A stretch of 64,000 nt of DNA from positions 21,030 to 85,029 of the forward strand of contig JBBDJB010000043.1 of NCBI GenBank assembly GCA_040880125.1. The letters are read 5' to 3'. The notes below the pieces were generated by a model. That model did not search any database and was not told where the DNA came from. It worked only from the letters and a program-made list of their open reading frames with translations. Made by a program: the position numbers and the translations under genes. Origin of the DNA: JBBDJB01 sp040880125 (GTDB taxonomy: Bacteria; Planctomycetota; Planctomycetia; Pirellulales; JBBDJB01). The first letter of the stretch is position 1. Each line of letters begins with the position of its first letter. Below are positions 18,869 through 28,024 of the stretch, piece by piece.

Positions 18869-19407
18869 GTGGTAGCTGAATTCGCCAGAATTCAGACTCG
18901 CCCCGACGTCGGCTGAACTCTTGCGAGTCCAGCTACACCCGCCCGTTCGACTTTCTGCTCGTGAACAGTCCGTATTGAGCACGGGGCGGTGACTCCGGTG
19001 GAAGTGATCCGGGCGTGCGCCGGCGCGCGGCCCGAACGGACCGCCTGCGGCGTACTATCTGCGCAGTTGTGTTTTTCGGACACATGCCGCCACCGACTTG
19101 AGCGGTTGTAGGATATGCAGCAGTCGTAGCGGACGTAACGAGCACTTCGACTGCAGCGCCTGGCGCGATTGCGGTAAGTCAAATGCTGGCAAGCGACTTG
19201 ACCGCCTAAACACCCCCGTTTATCATCAATTGAGGAAGTTCACCTTCCGCCCGTCAGGCTGCACTTCGCAGCGACTAAGCGGAGCTACCGCCAAGCGGAA
19301 AGGCGCTTTTCGGCAGGATCAAGATCCTCCGGCGCTCTGGCCGCGGCCGCGACTTTGCGAAGCACTATCGGCCAGTTCGGCCGGCTCTTTCGGCGAGACA
19401 CCGCTCT
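18869..19407. other. Intergenic region, no gene seen
   Basis: About 540 bases between the minus-strand channel gene and the plus-strand coiled-coil protein. It must hold divergent promoters, but no clear -35/-10 pair is visible. ORFs here are short and lack protein-like composition. Confidence 0.4.
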
Positions 19408-20598
19408 ATGGATGCCAGCACTACGACGCTGATCGTCTTGGCCCTCATCTTCTTGGCCTCGTTCGTGATCGCGTACTTTGCCAGCAAGACGTTCGGTCCG
19501 CTGCATACGACGTTGGCCTACCTGGTCTTTCTGGCCGCGTTCGGGTTCGCCGTGCTGGCCGCCGCCACGCTGAAGATCCACGCCAAGTACCGCACGCAGA
19601 TCAGCAGCCTGGAGCAGGAGATTGCCGCCGTCGAGACCGACGTGAAAGCCTTACGCCACGGCACCGACGACGCATCGCTGATCGCGAGTTTGGATCTGGA
19701 GCAGGGGGGCACCCTCGACCTGCGCAACGAAATCGAACAGATCACGATCACGCGCGGACGGCGCTGGTCCGACGTCGAACCCGGGCAAGCTCAAGACGAC
19801 GGCACGATTCAAGTCACCATCGAGCAGGACGCTCCACTGAACTTGGAGCCGGGTATCACGCTGTTCGTCTTCGAGCAGGGGCCGGTCACCGAAGGACGCC
19901 GCTATCTGGGCGAACTGACGGTAGAGGGTGTCGAGGGCGGCACGGTCACGCTCCGCCCGACGGTCCGGCTTTCCGACGCCGAGCGGCAGCGGCTGGCCGA
20001 TAGCACGACCGCCTGGTCGCTGTACGAAACGATGCCCCCGGACCGGCACGACCTGTTCGCATCGCTAACCGACGAAGAGTTGGCGGCGATGTTGCCGGAG
20101 GAGTCGCTGTCCCAGTACGTTCGGCATGGCGATCCGGCCACGCCGGACGATCCACCCGAGCGGGTGAAAGAAGTCACGCCCGAAGGCCAGGACGCCCCGC
20201 AGCAGATATACGACCGGCGGCTACGGGACTACGAGTACCTCTTCCACGAGCTGCTACGGCAGCGGAGCGTCAACGAGGACGCGATCGCCCAGGCGGAGCG
20301 CGACCTGGCGCATCTGGAGGCAGCCCGCGCCCGGGCGGATGCCGAAGTACAGTACCGCCAGCAAGAAAAGACGAAGCTGGCGGACGATTTGGCGCGATTC
20401 CAGTACGAACTGGCCATTCTCAAGCGGCACCTGGACGCGGTCAGCGCGCAGTACAACCGGCTCACCGAGCGGCTGCGAACGGTGATGGCCGAAAACCACC
20501 GGCTGGTCGCGGAGTTGACCAACGTCCAGTTCGCGCTGGCCGAGCGGCTCGATAACGGCAACGGCAGTCCACCTTCCTCTGGCGCCTCTACCCCGTAG
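19408..20598 (+). CDS. Membrane protein with long coiled coils, function unknown
   Basis: 396 residues. Two adjacent membrane helices (about 8-26 and 34-54) are followed by a short coiled coil (60-85), a globular part of about 150 residues rich in acidic and beta-type sequence, and a long C-terminal coiled coil (about 270-385; ERDLAHLEAARARADAEV and LTERLRTVMAENHRLVAEL landmarks). I do not recognise a family. The architecture fits an envelope scaffold or structural protein anchored in the inner membrane. The rhomboid protease gene follows after 255 bp with a repeat between. Confidence 0.72.
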   Translation: MDASTTTLIVLALIFLASFVIAYFASKTFGPLHTTLAYLVFLAAFGFAVLAAATLKIHAKYRTQISSLEQEIAAVETDVKALRHGTDDASLIASLDLEQGGTLDLRNEIEQITITRGRRWSDVEPGQAQDDGTIQVTIEQDAPLNLEPGITLFVFEQGPVTEGRRYLGELTVEGVEGGTVTLRPTVRLSDAERQRLADSTTAWSLYETMPPDRHDLFASLTDEELAAMLPEESLSQYVRHGDPATPDDPPERVKEVTPEGQDAPQQIYDRRLRDYEYLFHELLRQRSVNEDAIAQAERDLAHLEAARARADAEVQYRQQEKTKLADDLARFQYELAILKRHLDAVSAQYNRLTERLRTVMAENHRLVAELTNVQFALAERLDNGNGSPPSSGASTP

Positions 20599-20853
20599 CC
20601 CCGCCGCTGGGACACCAGTGCATGACCCCCCGGGTGCCACGGCTCACCTTGTCCAGCCGTGCCTTTTGCCGCCTCACGCGACGACTTCGTTCGTAACCGC
20701 GACTGTGGCGGTTTGCGCGGTCCCTCCACTTTCGGCCACCGCTGGCCTACGATATGTTGAACGGGCGCGCCGCTCGGCCCGTCGCACGTCGGTCAACCGC
20801 GCCTTCCCGACGTACCAACCCCGCCGCCGACCGCCTGCTTGCGAAAGCCGACC
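20599..20853. repeat. Intergenic hairpin repeat, family D
   Basis: GTGCCACGGCT...TTGTCCAGCCGTGCC near 20633-20664 is the second copy of the hairpin at about 3731-3764. Confidence 0.55.
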
Positions 20854-21720
20854 ATGGGCATCTACGATCGCGAATACTACCGCGAAGAAGAGCGCAGCGT
20901 CTTCGCGGGCGGATCGCGCACCATGGTCACGACCCTGGTACTGGTCAACGTCGCCATTTACCTGGTGCAACTCTTTACGCGAGGAGCCGGTGGTGCCGGC
21001 TACGGAGCCTTCACCGAAGCCTTCTCGCTCAATGCCGACCTCTTCCGCGAGCCGTGGAAGTTCTACCAACTGCTCACCTACGGCTTTTTGCACGATCCTG
21101 GCTCGATCACGCACATCCTGTTCAACATGCTGGGCCTGTGGTTCTTCGGCCGCGAGTTGGAGTCCAAGTACGGCCGGCGGGAATTCCTGCTGCTGTACCT
21201 TTCGATGATCGTCGTCGGCGGGCTGGCGTGGGTGGCCGCTGAACAGCTAACCCCCGGACGGGCCGTCGTGCTGGGGGCGTCCGCCGCCGTCGCCGGCGTG
21301 GTGCTCCTGTTCGCGCTGAACTTCCCCCGGCGGACGGTGCTGCTGTGGTTCGTGATCCCGCTGCCGGCCTGGGTGCTGGCCGCCATGCTGTTGTTGTTTG
21401 ACATCATGGGCGCGGTCGACCGTGAGCAGGCTGGCAACGTCGCCTACACCTGCCATTTGGGCGGGGCGGCGATGGCCTTCATCTTTTATCAGACCGGCTG
21501 GCACTTCGGGCGGTTGTCGTTCGGCCGGCTGACGCTCGGCCCGCTGACACGCCGGCCCAAGCTCCGCGTTCACGACCCGGCGGACAAGGAACAGGACGAG
21601 TCCAAGCAGGTTGACGCGGTACTCCAAAAGATCCAGGAGCAGGGTCAGGAGAGCCTGACGCGAAAAGAGCGCCGCATCCTGCAGGAGGCCAGCCGGCGAT
21701 ATCAGCAAAAGCACCGCTAG
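20854..21720 (+). CDS. Rhomboid family intramembrane serine protease
   Basis: 288 residues with six predicted membrane helices. Catalytic serine lies in LGASAAVAGVV (GxS motif) and the histidine in YTCHLGGAAMAF; the HILFNMLGLWFFG helix before the active site is typical. It cleaves membrane-spanning segments of unknown substrates. A C-terminal soluble tail (about 225-288) ends with VDAVLQKIQEQGQESLTRKE, a motif commonly attached to planctomycete-type rhomboids. ATG 20854 is preferred over an upstream in-frame codon at 20839. Confidence 0.9.
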   Translation: MGIYDREYYREEERSVFAGGSRTMVTTLVLVNVAIYLVQLFTRGAGGAGYGAFTEAFSLNADLFREPWKFYQLLTYGFLHDPGSITHILFNMLGLWFFGRELESKYGRREFLLLYLSMIVVGGLAWVAAEQLTPGRAVVLGASAAVAGVVLLFALNFPRRTVLLWFVIPLPAWVLAAMLLLFDIMGAVDREQAGNVAYTCHLGGAAMAFIFYQTGWHFGRLSFGRLTLGPLTRRPKLRVHDPADKEQDESKQVDAVLQKIQEQGQESLTRKERRILQEASRRYQQKHR

Positions 21721-22040
21721 CGCGCTACGGTGGCACGGACATTCTTGTCTGTGCAGAAAACGACGCATCGAGATTCACGGCGGGACAAGCCCGTCGTGCC
21801 GGCCCGTTGCCCTCGCAGTGCAGTTCAAGTCTTATTCAGCTTGACGTTTGCATGCCCTTGGAGAGGGCTTTGGACCGTGCCATGTTCACAACACCCCCTC
21901 TCCCTAGCCCTCTCCCCGGCGGGGAGAGGGAATAAAAGCAAAACCGCCACACAAGTAAAGCAGCAGACTCGCAATTATTCACACTCATTGCTGCGCACCC
22001 TACTGTTTCACACGAACATCCCTGGGACAATGACGCCGCC
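21721..22040. repeat. Intergenic region with family A and B repeats
   Basis: A family A hairpin (GGTGGCACGGACA...TGTCTGTGC) lies at 21729-21754 and a family B unit (CCCCCTCTCCC...GGGGAGAGGGA) at about 21892-21932. No gene is seen in the remaining sequence. Confidence 0.65.
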
Positions 22041-22979
22041 ATGTCAGACGCCACCCCGCCGAAAGCGTCCCCGTCCTTGCGAGTCGCCGTCAGCGGGGCC
22101 AGCGGACTGGTCGGCACGGAACTGACCACGCAATTGCAGCAGGACGGACGCAAGGTTCTGCGGCTGGTGCGCGGCTCCGGCAGCAGCTCCCCGGGTGAGA
22201 TCGCCTGGGACCCAGACGGCGGAACGATCGACGCTGCCGCGCTGGAGGGCCTGGATGCGGTCGTTCATCTGGCGGGCGAAAGCATCGCTCAGGGTCGCTG
22301 GACCGCCGCCAAGAAGGAGCGGATTCTGCGCAGCCGCGAGGACGGCACGCGCCTGATCAGCCAGGCCGTGGCCGGCCTCGATCGCCCGCCGCGCGTGTTG
22401 CTCTGCGCCTCGGCCGTGGGCTACTACGGAGACCGTGGCGAGACTCGACTCGATGAAGACTCCGCCAGCGGCGACGGCTTTCTGGCCGACGTCTGCCGCC
22501 GCTGGGAAGCCGCCGCCGATCCGGCACGGGAAAGAGGCATCCGCGTGGTACACGCGCGGTTGGGTGTCGTGCTGTCCGGCCGCGGCGGCGCACTGGCGAA
22601 GATGCTGCCCCCCTTCAAGTTCGGCCTGGGCGGAGTCATCGGCAGCGGCCGGCAGTACATGAGCTGGATCGCCCTGGAGGACGCCGCCTCGGCCATGCAG
22701 TTCTTGCTCACACGCGACCAGGTGCAGGGCCCGGTCAATCTCGTGGCGCCGACTCCCGTGACCAACCGCGAGTTCACCAAAACGCTGGGCCAGGTGCTGC
22801 ACCGGCCGACGGTGCTGCCGATGCCCGCCTTCGCGGCGCGATTGGCCTTGGGCGAGATGGCCGACGAGCTGCTGTTGGTCAGCCAGCGAGTCGAGCCGGT
22901 CCGGCTGCAACAGGCCGGCTTCCGCTTCCGCTATGCCGGGGTTCAGCCGGCGTTGGTCGCCGCGGTCCGGCAATCTTAG
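22041..22979 (+). CDS. TIGR01777 family NAD(P)-dependent epimerase-like protein
   Basis: 312 residues, an extended short-chain dehydrogenase fold. The nucleotide loop is SGASGLVGTEL (GxxGxxG, about residues 15-25), the substrate region has HLAGESIAQGRWT, and the catalytic area is CASAVGYYGDRGE. A C-terminal DUF1731-like part contains MPAFAARLALGEMADELL. Related to YfcH and plastid SulA-like proteins; the true substrate is unknown. Alone on the plus strand with repeats upstream. Confidence 0.87.
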   Translation: MSDATPPKASPSLRVAVSGASGLVGTELTTQLQQDGRKVLRLVRGSGSSSPGEIAWDPDGGTIDAAALEGLDAVVHLAGESIAQGRWTAAKKERILRSREDGTRLISQAVAGLDRPPRVLLCASAVGYYGDRGETRLDEDSASGDGFLADVCRRWEAAADPARERGIRVVHARLGVVLSGRGGALAKMLPPFKFGLGGVIGSGRQYMSWIALEDAASAMQFLLTRDQVQGPVNLVAPTPVTNREFTKTLGQVLHRPTVLPMPAFAARLALGEMADELLLVSQRVEPVRLQQAGFRFRYAGVQPALVAAVRQS

Positions 22980-23058
22980 GCGAAATCCTCCGCGCGATCC
23001 ATTAGACTGGAAGCGCCGCAGGGAAATCGCATCGACCGCCAACGAAGGACCAGCAGCC

Positions 23059-24012
23059 ATGCCCGGCCTCATATCGAATGTGCCGCGAAGGATCGCGAAG
23101 TTTGCCGCACTCGCGCTGTGCGGGCTCGGCTCGACCGGCCTTGCACAAGAGTCTGCCGACAAACTACCCAGCGGCGCCGGCCTGGCCGCAAAGTACACCG
23201 CCGATAAAGGAATCACACAGCACGCCGACGTGATCTTCGCCGAAAATTTCGAGCAGGGCGACTACCGCCAGAAGTGGGACGAGGTCCGCGCCGATCAACA
23301 GGACGTACTCTCGCTGGTGGACGAATCGTCCGGCGGCGCGCCGGTCGGCAGCCGTTCGCTGCGGGTCACCGCCACGCTCGACCGCAACTCCGGCGGCGGG
23401 CTCACCAAGTGGTTCGAGCCGGCCGATCCCGTGTTCATCCGCTTCTATGTCAAGTTCGACGAGAACTGCGACTATGTGCATCACTTCTGCACGCTCCGCG
23501 CAAACAAGAGTCTGCAGGGCGGCGATCGCTGGAGCGGGTTTGGCGGGGCCGGAGAGCGCCCGCGGGGCGACGAACGGTTCTCCACGGCGCTGGAGCCTTG
23601 GGGCAACTGGGGCCGCTGGACGCCGCCGGGTCGCTGGAACTTTTACAGCTACTGGCACACGATGCAGCCCAGCCCCGACGGCCGCCATTGGGGAAACGCC
23701 TTCCGGCCGGACGAGCAGCACGACATCCCCCGCGGCAAGTGGATCTGCGCGGAGTTCATGTTGCGGCACAACACGCCCGGCGAGGACGACGGCCAGCAGG
23801 CGTACTGGATCGACGGCGAGCTAAAAGGACATTGGAACACCATCAACTGGCGGACCAGCCCCACATTGTGGGCGAACGCCCTCACGCTGGAGACGTACAT
23901 TACCGATCGCTGGACGAAGCAGAAGAAGAATATCGTCACGTTCGATAACGTCGTTATCGCCCGGCGGTACATCGGCCCGGCGGGAGCACCGGAGTCCGGC
24001 GCCACCGAGTGA
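23059..24012 (+). CDS. Exported concanavalin-like (polysaccharide lyase-type) protein
   Basis: 317 residues with a signal peptide (about 1-31, ending GLAQ). The body is rich in aromatic beta-strand sequence (FIRFYVKFDENCDYVHH, NFYSYWHTMQ, RGKWICAEFMLRHNTP, IDGELKGHW), a pattern seen in concanavalin A-like jelly-roll domains of polysaccharide lyases and glucanases. I cannot identify catalytic residues with confidence. The AAGGACC site before ATG 23059 and the signal peptide decide the start. Possibly involved in extracellular polysaccharide handling along with the sulfatase. Confidence 0.7.
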   Translation: MPGLISNVPRRIAKFAALALCGLGSTGLAQESADKLPSGAGLAAKYTADKGITQHADVIFAENFEQGDYRQKWDEVRADQQDVLSLVDESSGGAPVGSRSLRVTATLDRNSGGGLTKWFEPADPVFIRFYVKFDENCDYVHHFCTLRANKSLQGGDRWSGFGGAGERPRGDERFSTALEPWGNWGRWTPPGRWNFYSYWHTMQPSPDGRHWGNAFRPDEQHDIPRGKWICAEFMLRHNTPGEDDGQQAYWIDGELKGHWNTINWRTSPTLWANALTLETYITDRWTKQKKNIVTFDNVVIARRYIGPAGAPESGATE

Positions 24013-24104
24013 GCGATCTATCAATGGTGGCACGAAGATTCCAGTCTGTGCTACAACAACTTTTCAGTTTCACAACACACAAAAGCCACACGAGGAACTC
24101 AGCC

Positions 24105-24725
24105 ATGAGAACTGCTGCCCTAACCAGCCTGTGCCTGGCGCTTTTGCTGGGGATGTCCCAGGGCTTTGCCTCTGCCCAGGAAGCGGAATCGCAAGATGAG
24201 CAAACCGAGGAGGTCGACCTGAAAGTCGGCCAGCCGGCGCCGGAATTCGAGGTGACCGCCGACAGCGGCGAGCCTTGGAAGTCGAAGGAGCACTATGGCG
24301 AAAAGATCGTCGTGGTCTATTTCTACCCGGCGGCCATGACCGGCGGCTGCACGCGCCAGGCCTGCGCCTTTCGCGATGACATGGAGCAGCTCAAGGCTAA
24401 GGGCGTGGAAGTAGTCGGCGTGAGCGGTGACGAAGTCGCCGGGCTGAAGTTGTTCAAAATCGCGCACAACCTGAACTTCCCGCTGTTGGCCGACACGGAG
24501 GGTAAGGTCGCCAAGAAGTTCGGCGTCCCGCTGCGCGAAGGCGGTGAGATCACCCGCGAGATCAACGGCGAAGAGCACGTGCTCAAGCGCGGCGTGAGCG
24601 CGGCCCGGTGGACGTTCGTCATCGACAAGGACCAGAAGATCGCCTTGAAGAACACCGAGGTGAACGCAGCCGAGGACAGCAAGGCCGTGCTGGCCGCCGT
24701 GGAAAAACTGCAGCCGGCCCAGTAG
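24105..24725 (+). CDS. Exported peroxiredoxin, BCP/PrxQ type
   Basis: 206 residues with a signal peptide (about 1-24, ending ASAQ). The thioredoxin-fold core starts at VGQPAPEFEV. The peroxidatic cysteine lies in YFYPAAMTGGCTRQAC, with a second cysteine five residues later as in PrxQ/BCP atypical 2-Cys enzymes. It reduces peroxides in the periplasm using an unidentified thiol donor. CGAGGA precedes ATG 24105; an upstream in-frame codon lies in a repeat and is rejected. The M24 peptidase gene follows after 23 bp. Confidence 0.88.
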   Translation: MRTAALTSLCLALLLGMSQGFASAQEAESQDEQTEEVDLKVGQPAPEFEVTADSGEPWKSKEHYGEKIVVVYFYPAAMTGGCTRQACAFRDDMEQLKAKGVEVVGVSGDEVAGLKLFKIAHNLNFPLLADTEGKVAKKFGVPLREGGEITREINGEEHVLKRGVSAARWTFVIDKDQKIALKNTEVNAAEDSKAVLAAVEKLQPAQ

Positions 24726-24748
24726 CGACACCCGTGCGCGAGATAGCA

Positions 24749-25936
24749 ATGAAGAGCGTGGCGGACGACTCGGCTGACCCGCCCTTGCAGGCCACGCTGC
24801 GTGCAGGGATCCCCGAAAGCAACGCCTCGCTGTATCACCGGCTGCGATTTAGTGTCGGCGATCCGGCGGCGCTGGTCGAGCTGCGCGGCGACGGCGTGGG
24901 CGAGGCGATCCTCATCCTGCGCGACATCGAGATGCAGCGGGCCCGTCAGTCCGCCCGGGTGGATCGGGTGGCCTGCCCGGCCGAGTTCTCTCCGGCCGAG
25001 GGGCTCTCGGGCGATCGCGAAACGGCCACTGCTCAGGCGGCCGCCGAGTGCCTGCGCCGCGCCGGCGTGAAGCGGGCCGTCGCCGATCGCACGCTGCCGC
25101 TCATCTATGCCGAGATGCTGCGCCAGGCTGGTATTGACGTGGTGTGTGATCTCTCGCTCGGCGTCGCCGAGCGCCGCAGCAAGGATGAGCAGGAGATCGC
25201 CTGGCTGCGCGAAGCCCAGGCAGTGACCGAAGCCGCCATGCAGATGGCCTGCGGACTGGTCGCTTCCGCGCAAGCCCGCGCCGACGGAGTGCTGATGCAC
25301 GGAGGCGAGCCCTTGACCAGCGAGCGGGTTCGCGGCGAGATCGACGTGTTCCTCATGAAGCGCGGCTATCGCAATCCGCCGTCGATCGTGGCCGGCGGTC
25401 CTCAAGGAGCGGATTGCCACGACCGGGGCCACGGCGAGCTGCGCACCGGCACGCCGGTGATTATCGACATCTTCCCCTGCAATCTCGCCACGCGCTACAA
25501 CGGCGACTGCACCCGCACGGTCGTGCATGGCGACGTGCCCGACGTAGTGGCCGCCATGCACCGCACGGTATGCGAGGCGAAGCAGGCGGCCATTGCGGCG
25601 ACTCGCGCGAGCGTCACCGGCGAAGCAGTGTACGCCGCCACGCTGACGGTCATCCAAGGTGCCGGTTACCAGTTCGGCCTGCCGCCGGAGGATTCCCCGG
25701 CCGAATATTGCGCGATGGTACACGGCACGGGACACGGCATCGGGCTGGACGTGCACGAGCCGCCGCTCTTGGACCGCGGCGGACCCGCGCTGGTCGCCGG
25801 CGACGTGCTGACTATCGAGCCAGGCTTATACAGCCGCGCCATCGGCGGCGTGCGCGTCGAGGACATGGTCCTGGTCACCGACCGCGGCTGCGAGAATTTT
25901 AATACGCTGCCTGAGGGGCTCGACTGGCGGGCGTGA
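24749..25936 (+). CDS. M24 family metallopeptidase (Xaa-Pro aminopeptidase-like)
   Basis: 395 residues with an N-terminal creatinase-like part (about 1-150) and a C-terminal pita-bread metallopeptidase domain. The five expected metal ligands are visible: Asp in VIIDIFP, Asp in NGDCTRTV, His in HGTGHGIGLDVHE, Glu in LTIEPGLYS and Glu in VRVEDMVLV. The usual role is removing an N-terminal residue before proline, though proline-independent relatives exist. There is no signal peptide. It follows the peroxiredoxin gene by 23 bp in the same direction. Confidence 0.88.
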   Translation: MKSVADDSADPPLQATLRAGIPESNASLYHRLRFSVGDPAALVELRGDGVGEAILILRDIEMQRARQSARVDRVACPAEFSPAEGLSGDRETATAQAAAECLRRAGVKRAVADRTLPLIYAEMLRQAGIDVVCDLSLGVAERRSKDEQEIAWLREAQAVTEAAMQMACGLVASAQARADGVLMHGGEPLTSERVRGEIDVFLMKRGYRNPPSIVAGGPQGADCHDRGHGELRTGTPVIIDIFPCNLATRYNGDCTRTVVHGDVPDVVAAMHRTVCEAKQAAIAATRASVTGEAVYAATLTVIQGAGYQFGLPPEDSPAEYCAMVHGTGHGIGLDVHEPPLLDRGGPALVAGDVLTIEPGLYSRAIGGVRVEDMVLVTDRGCENFNTLPEGLDWRA

Positions 25937-26158
25937 GCGCTGGTTCCATAAACTCCCTCTCCCCTCCGGGGAGAGGGCTGGGGAGAGGGGGCTACTGCCT
26001 CCAAGTAAAACTTCACCCTTTGAAGTGGCGCCGCCATCAAACGGCACCGAAATCAACCTCAACACGGGCAACAAGACCGCCGCCGATTCTCATACCCTGT
26101 TGTCGTACCCCCTCTCCCGGCCTCTCCCCGCAGGGGAGAGGAGTTCAGTTAAGCCGCG
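25937..26158. repeat. Two family B palindromic repeats between convergent genes
   Basis: Units of the CCCTCTCCCC...GGGGAGAGGG type lie at about 25957-26001 and 26108-26145. They sit between the convergent M24 peptidase and folA genes, where hairpins could help end transcription from both sides. Confidence 0.65.
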
Positions 26159-26656
26159 TCATGCTTCTGGAGCGCGCCGCTCGTACACTTCAAAGCTCGT
26201 TGCGTAGCTGTTCCGCGCGTCGGACGCGTGCTCACTGCGCTCGACCAGCCGCCACTCGTCCGGCGGCGGATCGTCGAACGTCACGTCCCCCTCGACGTCC
26301 GCATGCACGCGCGTGAGATAGATGCGGCCCGCCAGCGGCAGCGCTTCGCGGAACACCTCGGCGCCGCCGATGACGAATACCTCGCCCCACGCGGCGGCGC
26401 GCTGGAGCGCAGTGGCCAGGTCGCCCACCACGTGTACGCCCTGGGACTGAAAGTCTTCTCGCCGCGTCAAGACGAATGTTTCGCGGCCCGGCAGCGGCCG
26501 GCCGATCGACTCGTACGTGCGGCGGCCCATCACCAGCGCGTGCCCCATCGTGAGTCGCTTGAATCGTTTCAGGTCGCTCGATAGATGCCACGGGAGCTGG
26601 CCATCCCGCCCGATGACGCCGCTGTCCGCCACCGCCACGATCAACGACACGCTCAT
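26159..26656 (-). CDS. folA: Dihydrofolate reductase
   Basis: 165 residues, the normal bacterial length. It reduces dihydrofolate to tetrahydrofolate with NADPH. Visible motifs are VAVADSGVIGRDGQLPWHL (N-terminal substrate loop), MGRRTYESIGRPLPGR (NADPH site), and VIGGAEVFREALP. The acidic catalytic position is replaced by the usual context around SDLKRFK. Its ATG overlaps the stop of thyA by 4 bp, so dihydrofolate made by thymidylate synthase is recycled by a coupled product. Confidence 0.94.
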   Translation of the reverse strand: MSVSLIVAVADSGVIGRDGQLPWHLSSDLKRFKRLTMGHALVMGRRTYESIGRPLPGRETFVLTRREDFQSQGVHVVGDLATALQRAAAWGEVFVIGGAEVFREALPLAGRIYLTRVHADVEGDVTFDDPPPDEWRLVERSEHASDARNSYATSFEVYERRAPEA

Positions 26657-27447
26657 ACCGCCACCGGGGCCGGGATGCGGGGGTGCGGGTCGTAGCTGTC
26701 CAGCGTGAAATCTTCGTAGCGGAAGTCGAAGATCGATCGCACGTCGGCGTTCAGACGCATCTGCGGCAGCGGCCGCGGCTCGCGCGAGATCTGCTCGAGC
26801 GCTTGCGACTGATGATTATCGTACAGATGGGCGTCGCCCAGTGTGTGAATGAACTCGCCCGGCGCAAGATCGGTCACCTGGGCCATCATCATCGTCAGCA
26901 GGGCGTAGCTGGCGATGTTGAACGGCACGCCCAGGAACAGATCGGCGCTGCGCTGATAGAGCTGGCACGACAGCCGCCCGTCGGCCACGTAAAACTGAAA
27001 CAGCAAGTGGCACGGCGGCAGGGCCATTCGCGCCAGGTCGGCCACGTTCCAGGCACTGACGATCAGCCGCCGCGAATCGGGATTGGTGCGGATCGTCTCG
27101 ACGACCTCGCGGATCTGATCGACGTGTCCGCCATCGGCGGTGGGCCAGTTGCGCCACTGGTAGCCGTAGACCGGCCCCAGCTCGCCCCGCGCGTCGGCCC
27201 ATTCGTCCCAGATGGTGACGCCGTGCTCGCGCAGGTAGGCGATGTTCGTCTCACCGCGGAGAAACCACAGCAGCTCGTGGAGGATCGACTTGAGGTGCAG
27301 CCGCTTGGTGGTGACCAGCGGAAAGCCAGCGGCCAGATCGAACCGCATCTGGTAGCCGAACACGCTCCGCGTGCCGGTGCCGGTGCGATCGGCCTTCGGC
27401 GTGCCATGCTCCAGCACGTGCCGCAACAGATCGAGATAAACTTGCAT
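26653..27447 (-). CDS. thyA: Thymidylate synthase
   Basis: 264 residues, the standard ThyA length. It methylates dUMP using methylene-tetrahydrofolate. The catalytic cysteine is in MALPPCHLLFQFYV, the dUMP-binding arginines in DRTGTGTRSVFG and QRSADLFLGVPFN, and the conserved C-terminal segment DFTLDSYDPHPRIPAPVAV is complete. Upstream are tandem repeats (27478-27946) that separate it from the alcohol dehydrogenase gene. Confidence 0.95.
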   Translation of the reverse strand: MQVYLDLLRHVLEHGTPKADRTGTGTRSVFGYQMRFDLAAGFPLVTTKRLHLKSILHELLWFLRGETNIAYLREHGVTIWDEWADARGELGPVYGYQWRNWPTADGGHVDQIREVVETIRTNPDSRRLIVSAWNVADLARMALPPCHLLFQFYVADGRLSCQLYQRSADLFLGVPFNIASYALLTMMMAQVTDLAPGEFIHTLGDAHLYDNHQSQALEQISREPRPLPQMRLNADVRSIFDFRYEDFTLDSYDPHPRIPAPVAV

Positions 27448-27477
27448 CGGTCCGTGGCCTTTCGGCGTCTCTTTATA

Positions 27478-27946
27478 CGCCCTCTCGCTTTTAGAGAGGG
27501 TTCCTTCACACTCCCTCTCCCTCTGGGAGAGGGCCGGGGAGAGGGTCTTCTGCCTTCAGATTAAAACTCGCCGCTATGAACTCGTGCTGCTTCAAGCCAT
27601 GCGCATACCCGCGTTCGCGCCGCATCGGCCGCTCAGCCTCACGCGCTTTTTATGTACCCCCTCTCCCTGCCCTCTCCCCGCAGGGGAGAGGGTTTCAGCA
27701 TACTCCCTCTCCCTCTGGGAGAGGGCCGGGGAGAGGGTCTTCTGCCTTTTGATTAAAACTCGCCGCTATGAACTCGTGCTGCTTCAAGCGATGCGCACAC
27801 CCGCGTCCGCACCGCATCCGCCGCTCAGCCTCACGCGCTTTTTATGTACCCCCTCTCCCTACCCTCTCCCCGCAGGGGAGAGGGTTTCAGCATACTCCCT
27901 CTCCCTGTGGGAGAGGGCCGGGGAGAGGGTTTGGTGCCTTCAGATT
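27478..27946. repeat. 192-bp tandem repeat built around family B palindromes
   Basis: The segment starting TCTTCTGCCTTCAGATTAAA at 27546 recurs at 27738 and, truncated, at 27930, an exact 192-bp period. Each unit holds two family B palindromes (CCCTCTCC...GGGGAGAGGG) plus about 100 bp of unique sequence. A family A hairpin lies just downstream at 27983-28007. No gene is supported in 27448-28024. Confidence 0.8.
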
Positions 27947-28024
27947 GAACTCCGCGGATCTCCCATCTCTTTGGGCGCTGAAGCACAGACAGGAATGTCT
28001 GTGCCACGTCGCGGTTTCACCCCG

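Noticed and set aside
27470..28010. Possible CRISPR array
   Set aside because: The repeats are 192 bp apart, palindromic and not interspersed with unique spacers of constant size; no cas gene is present.
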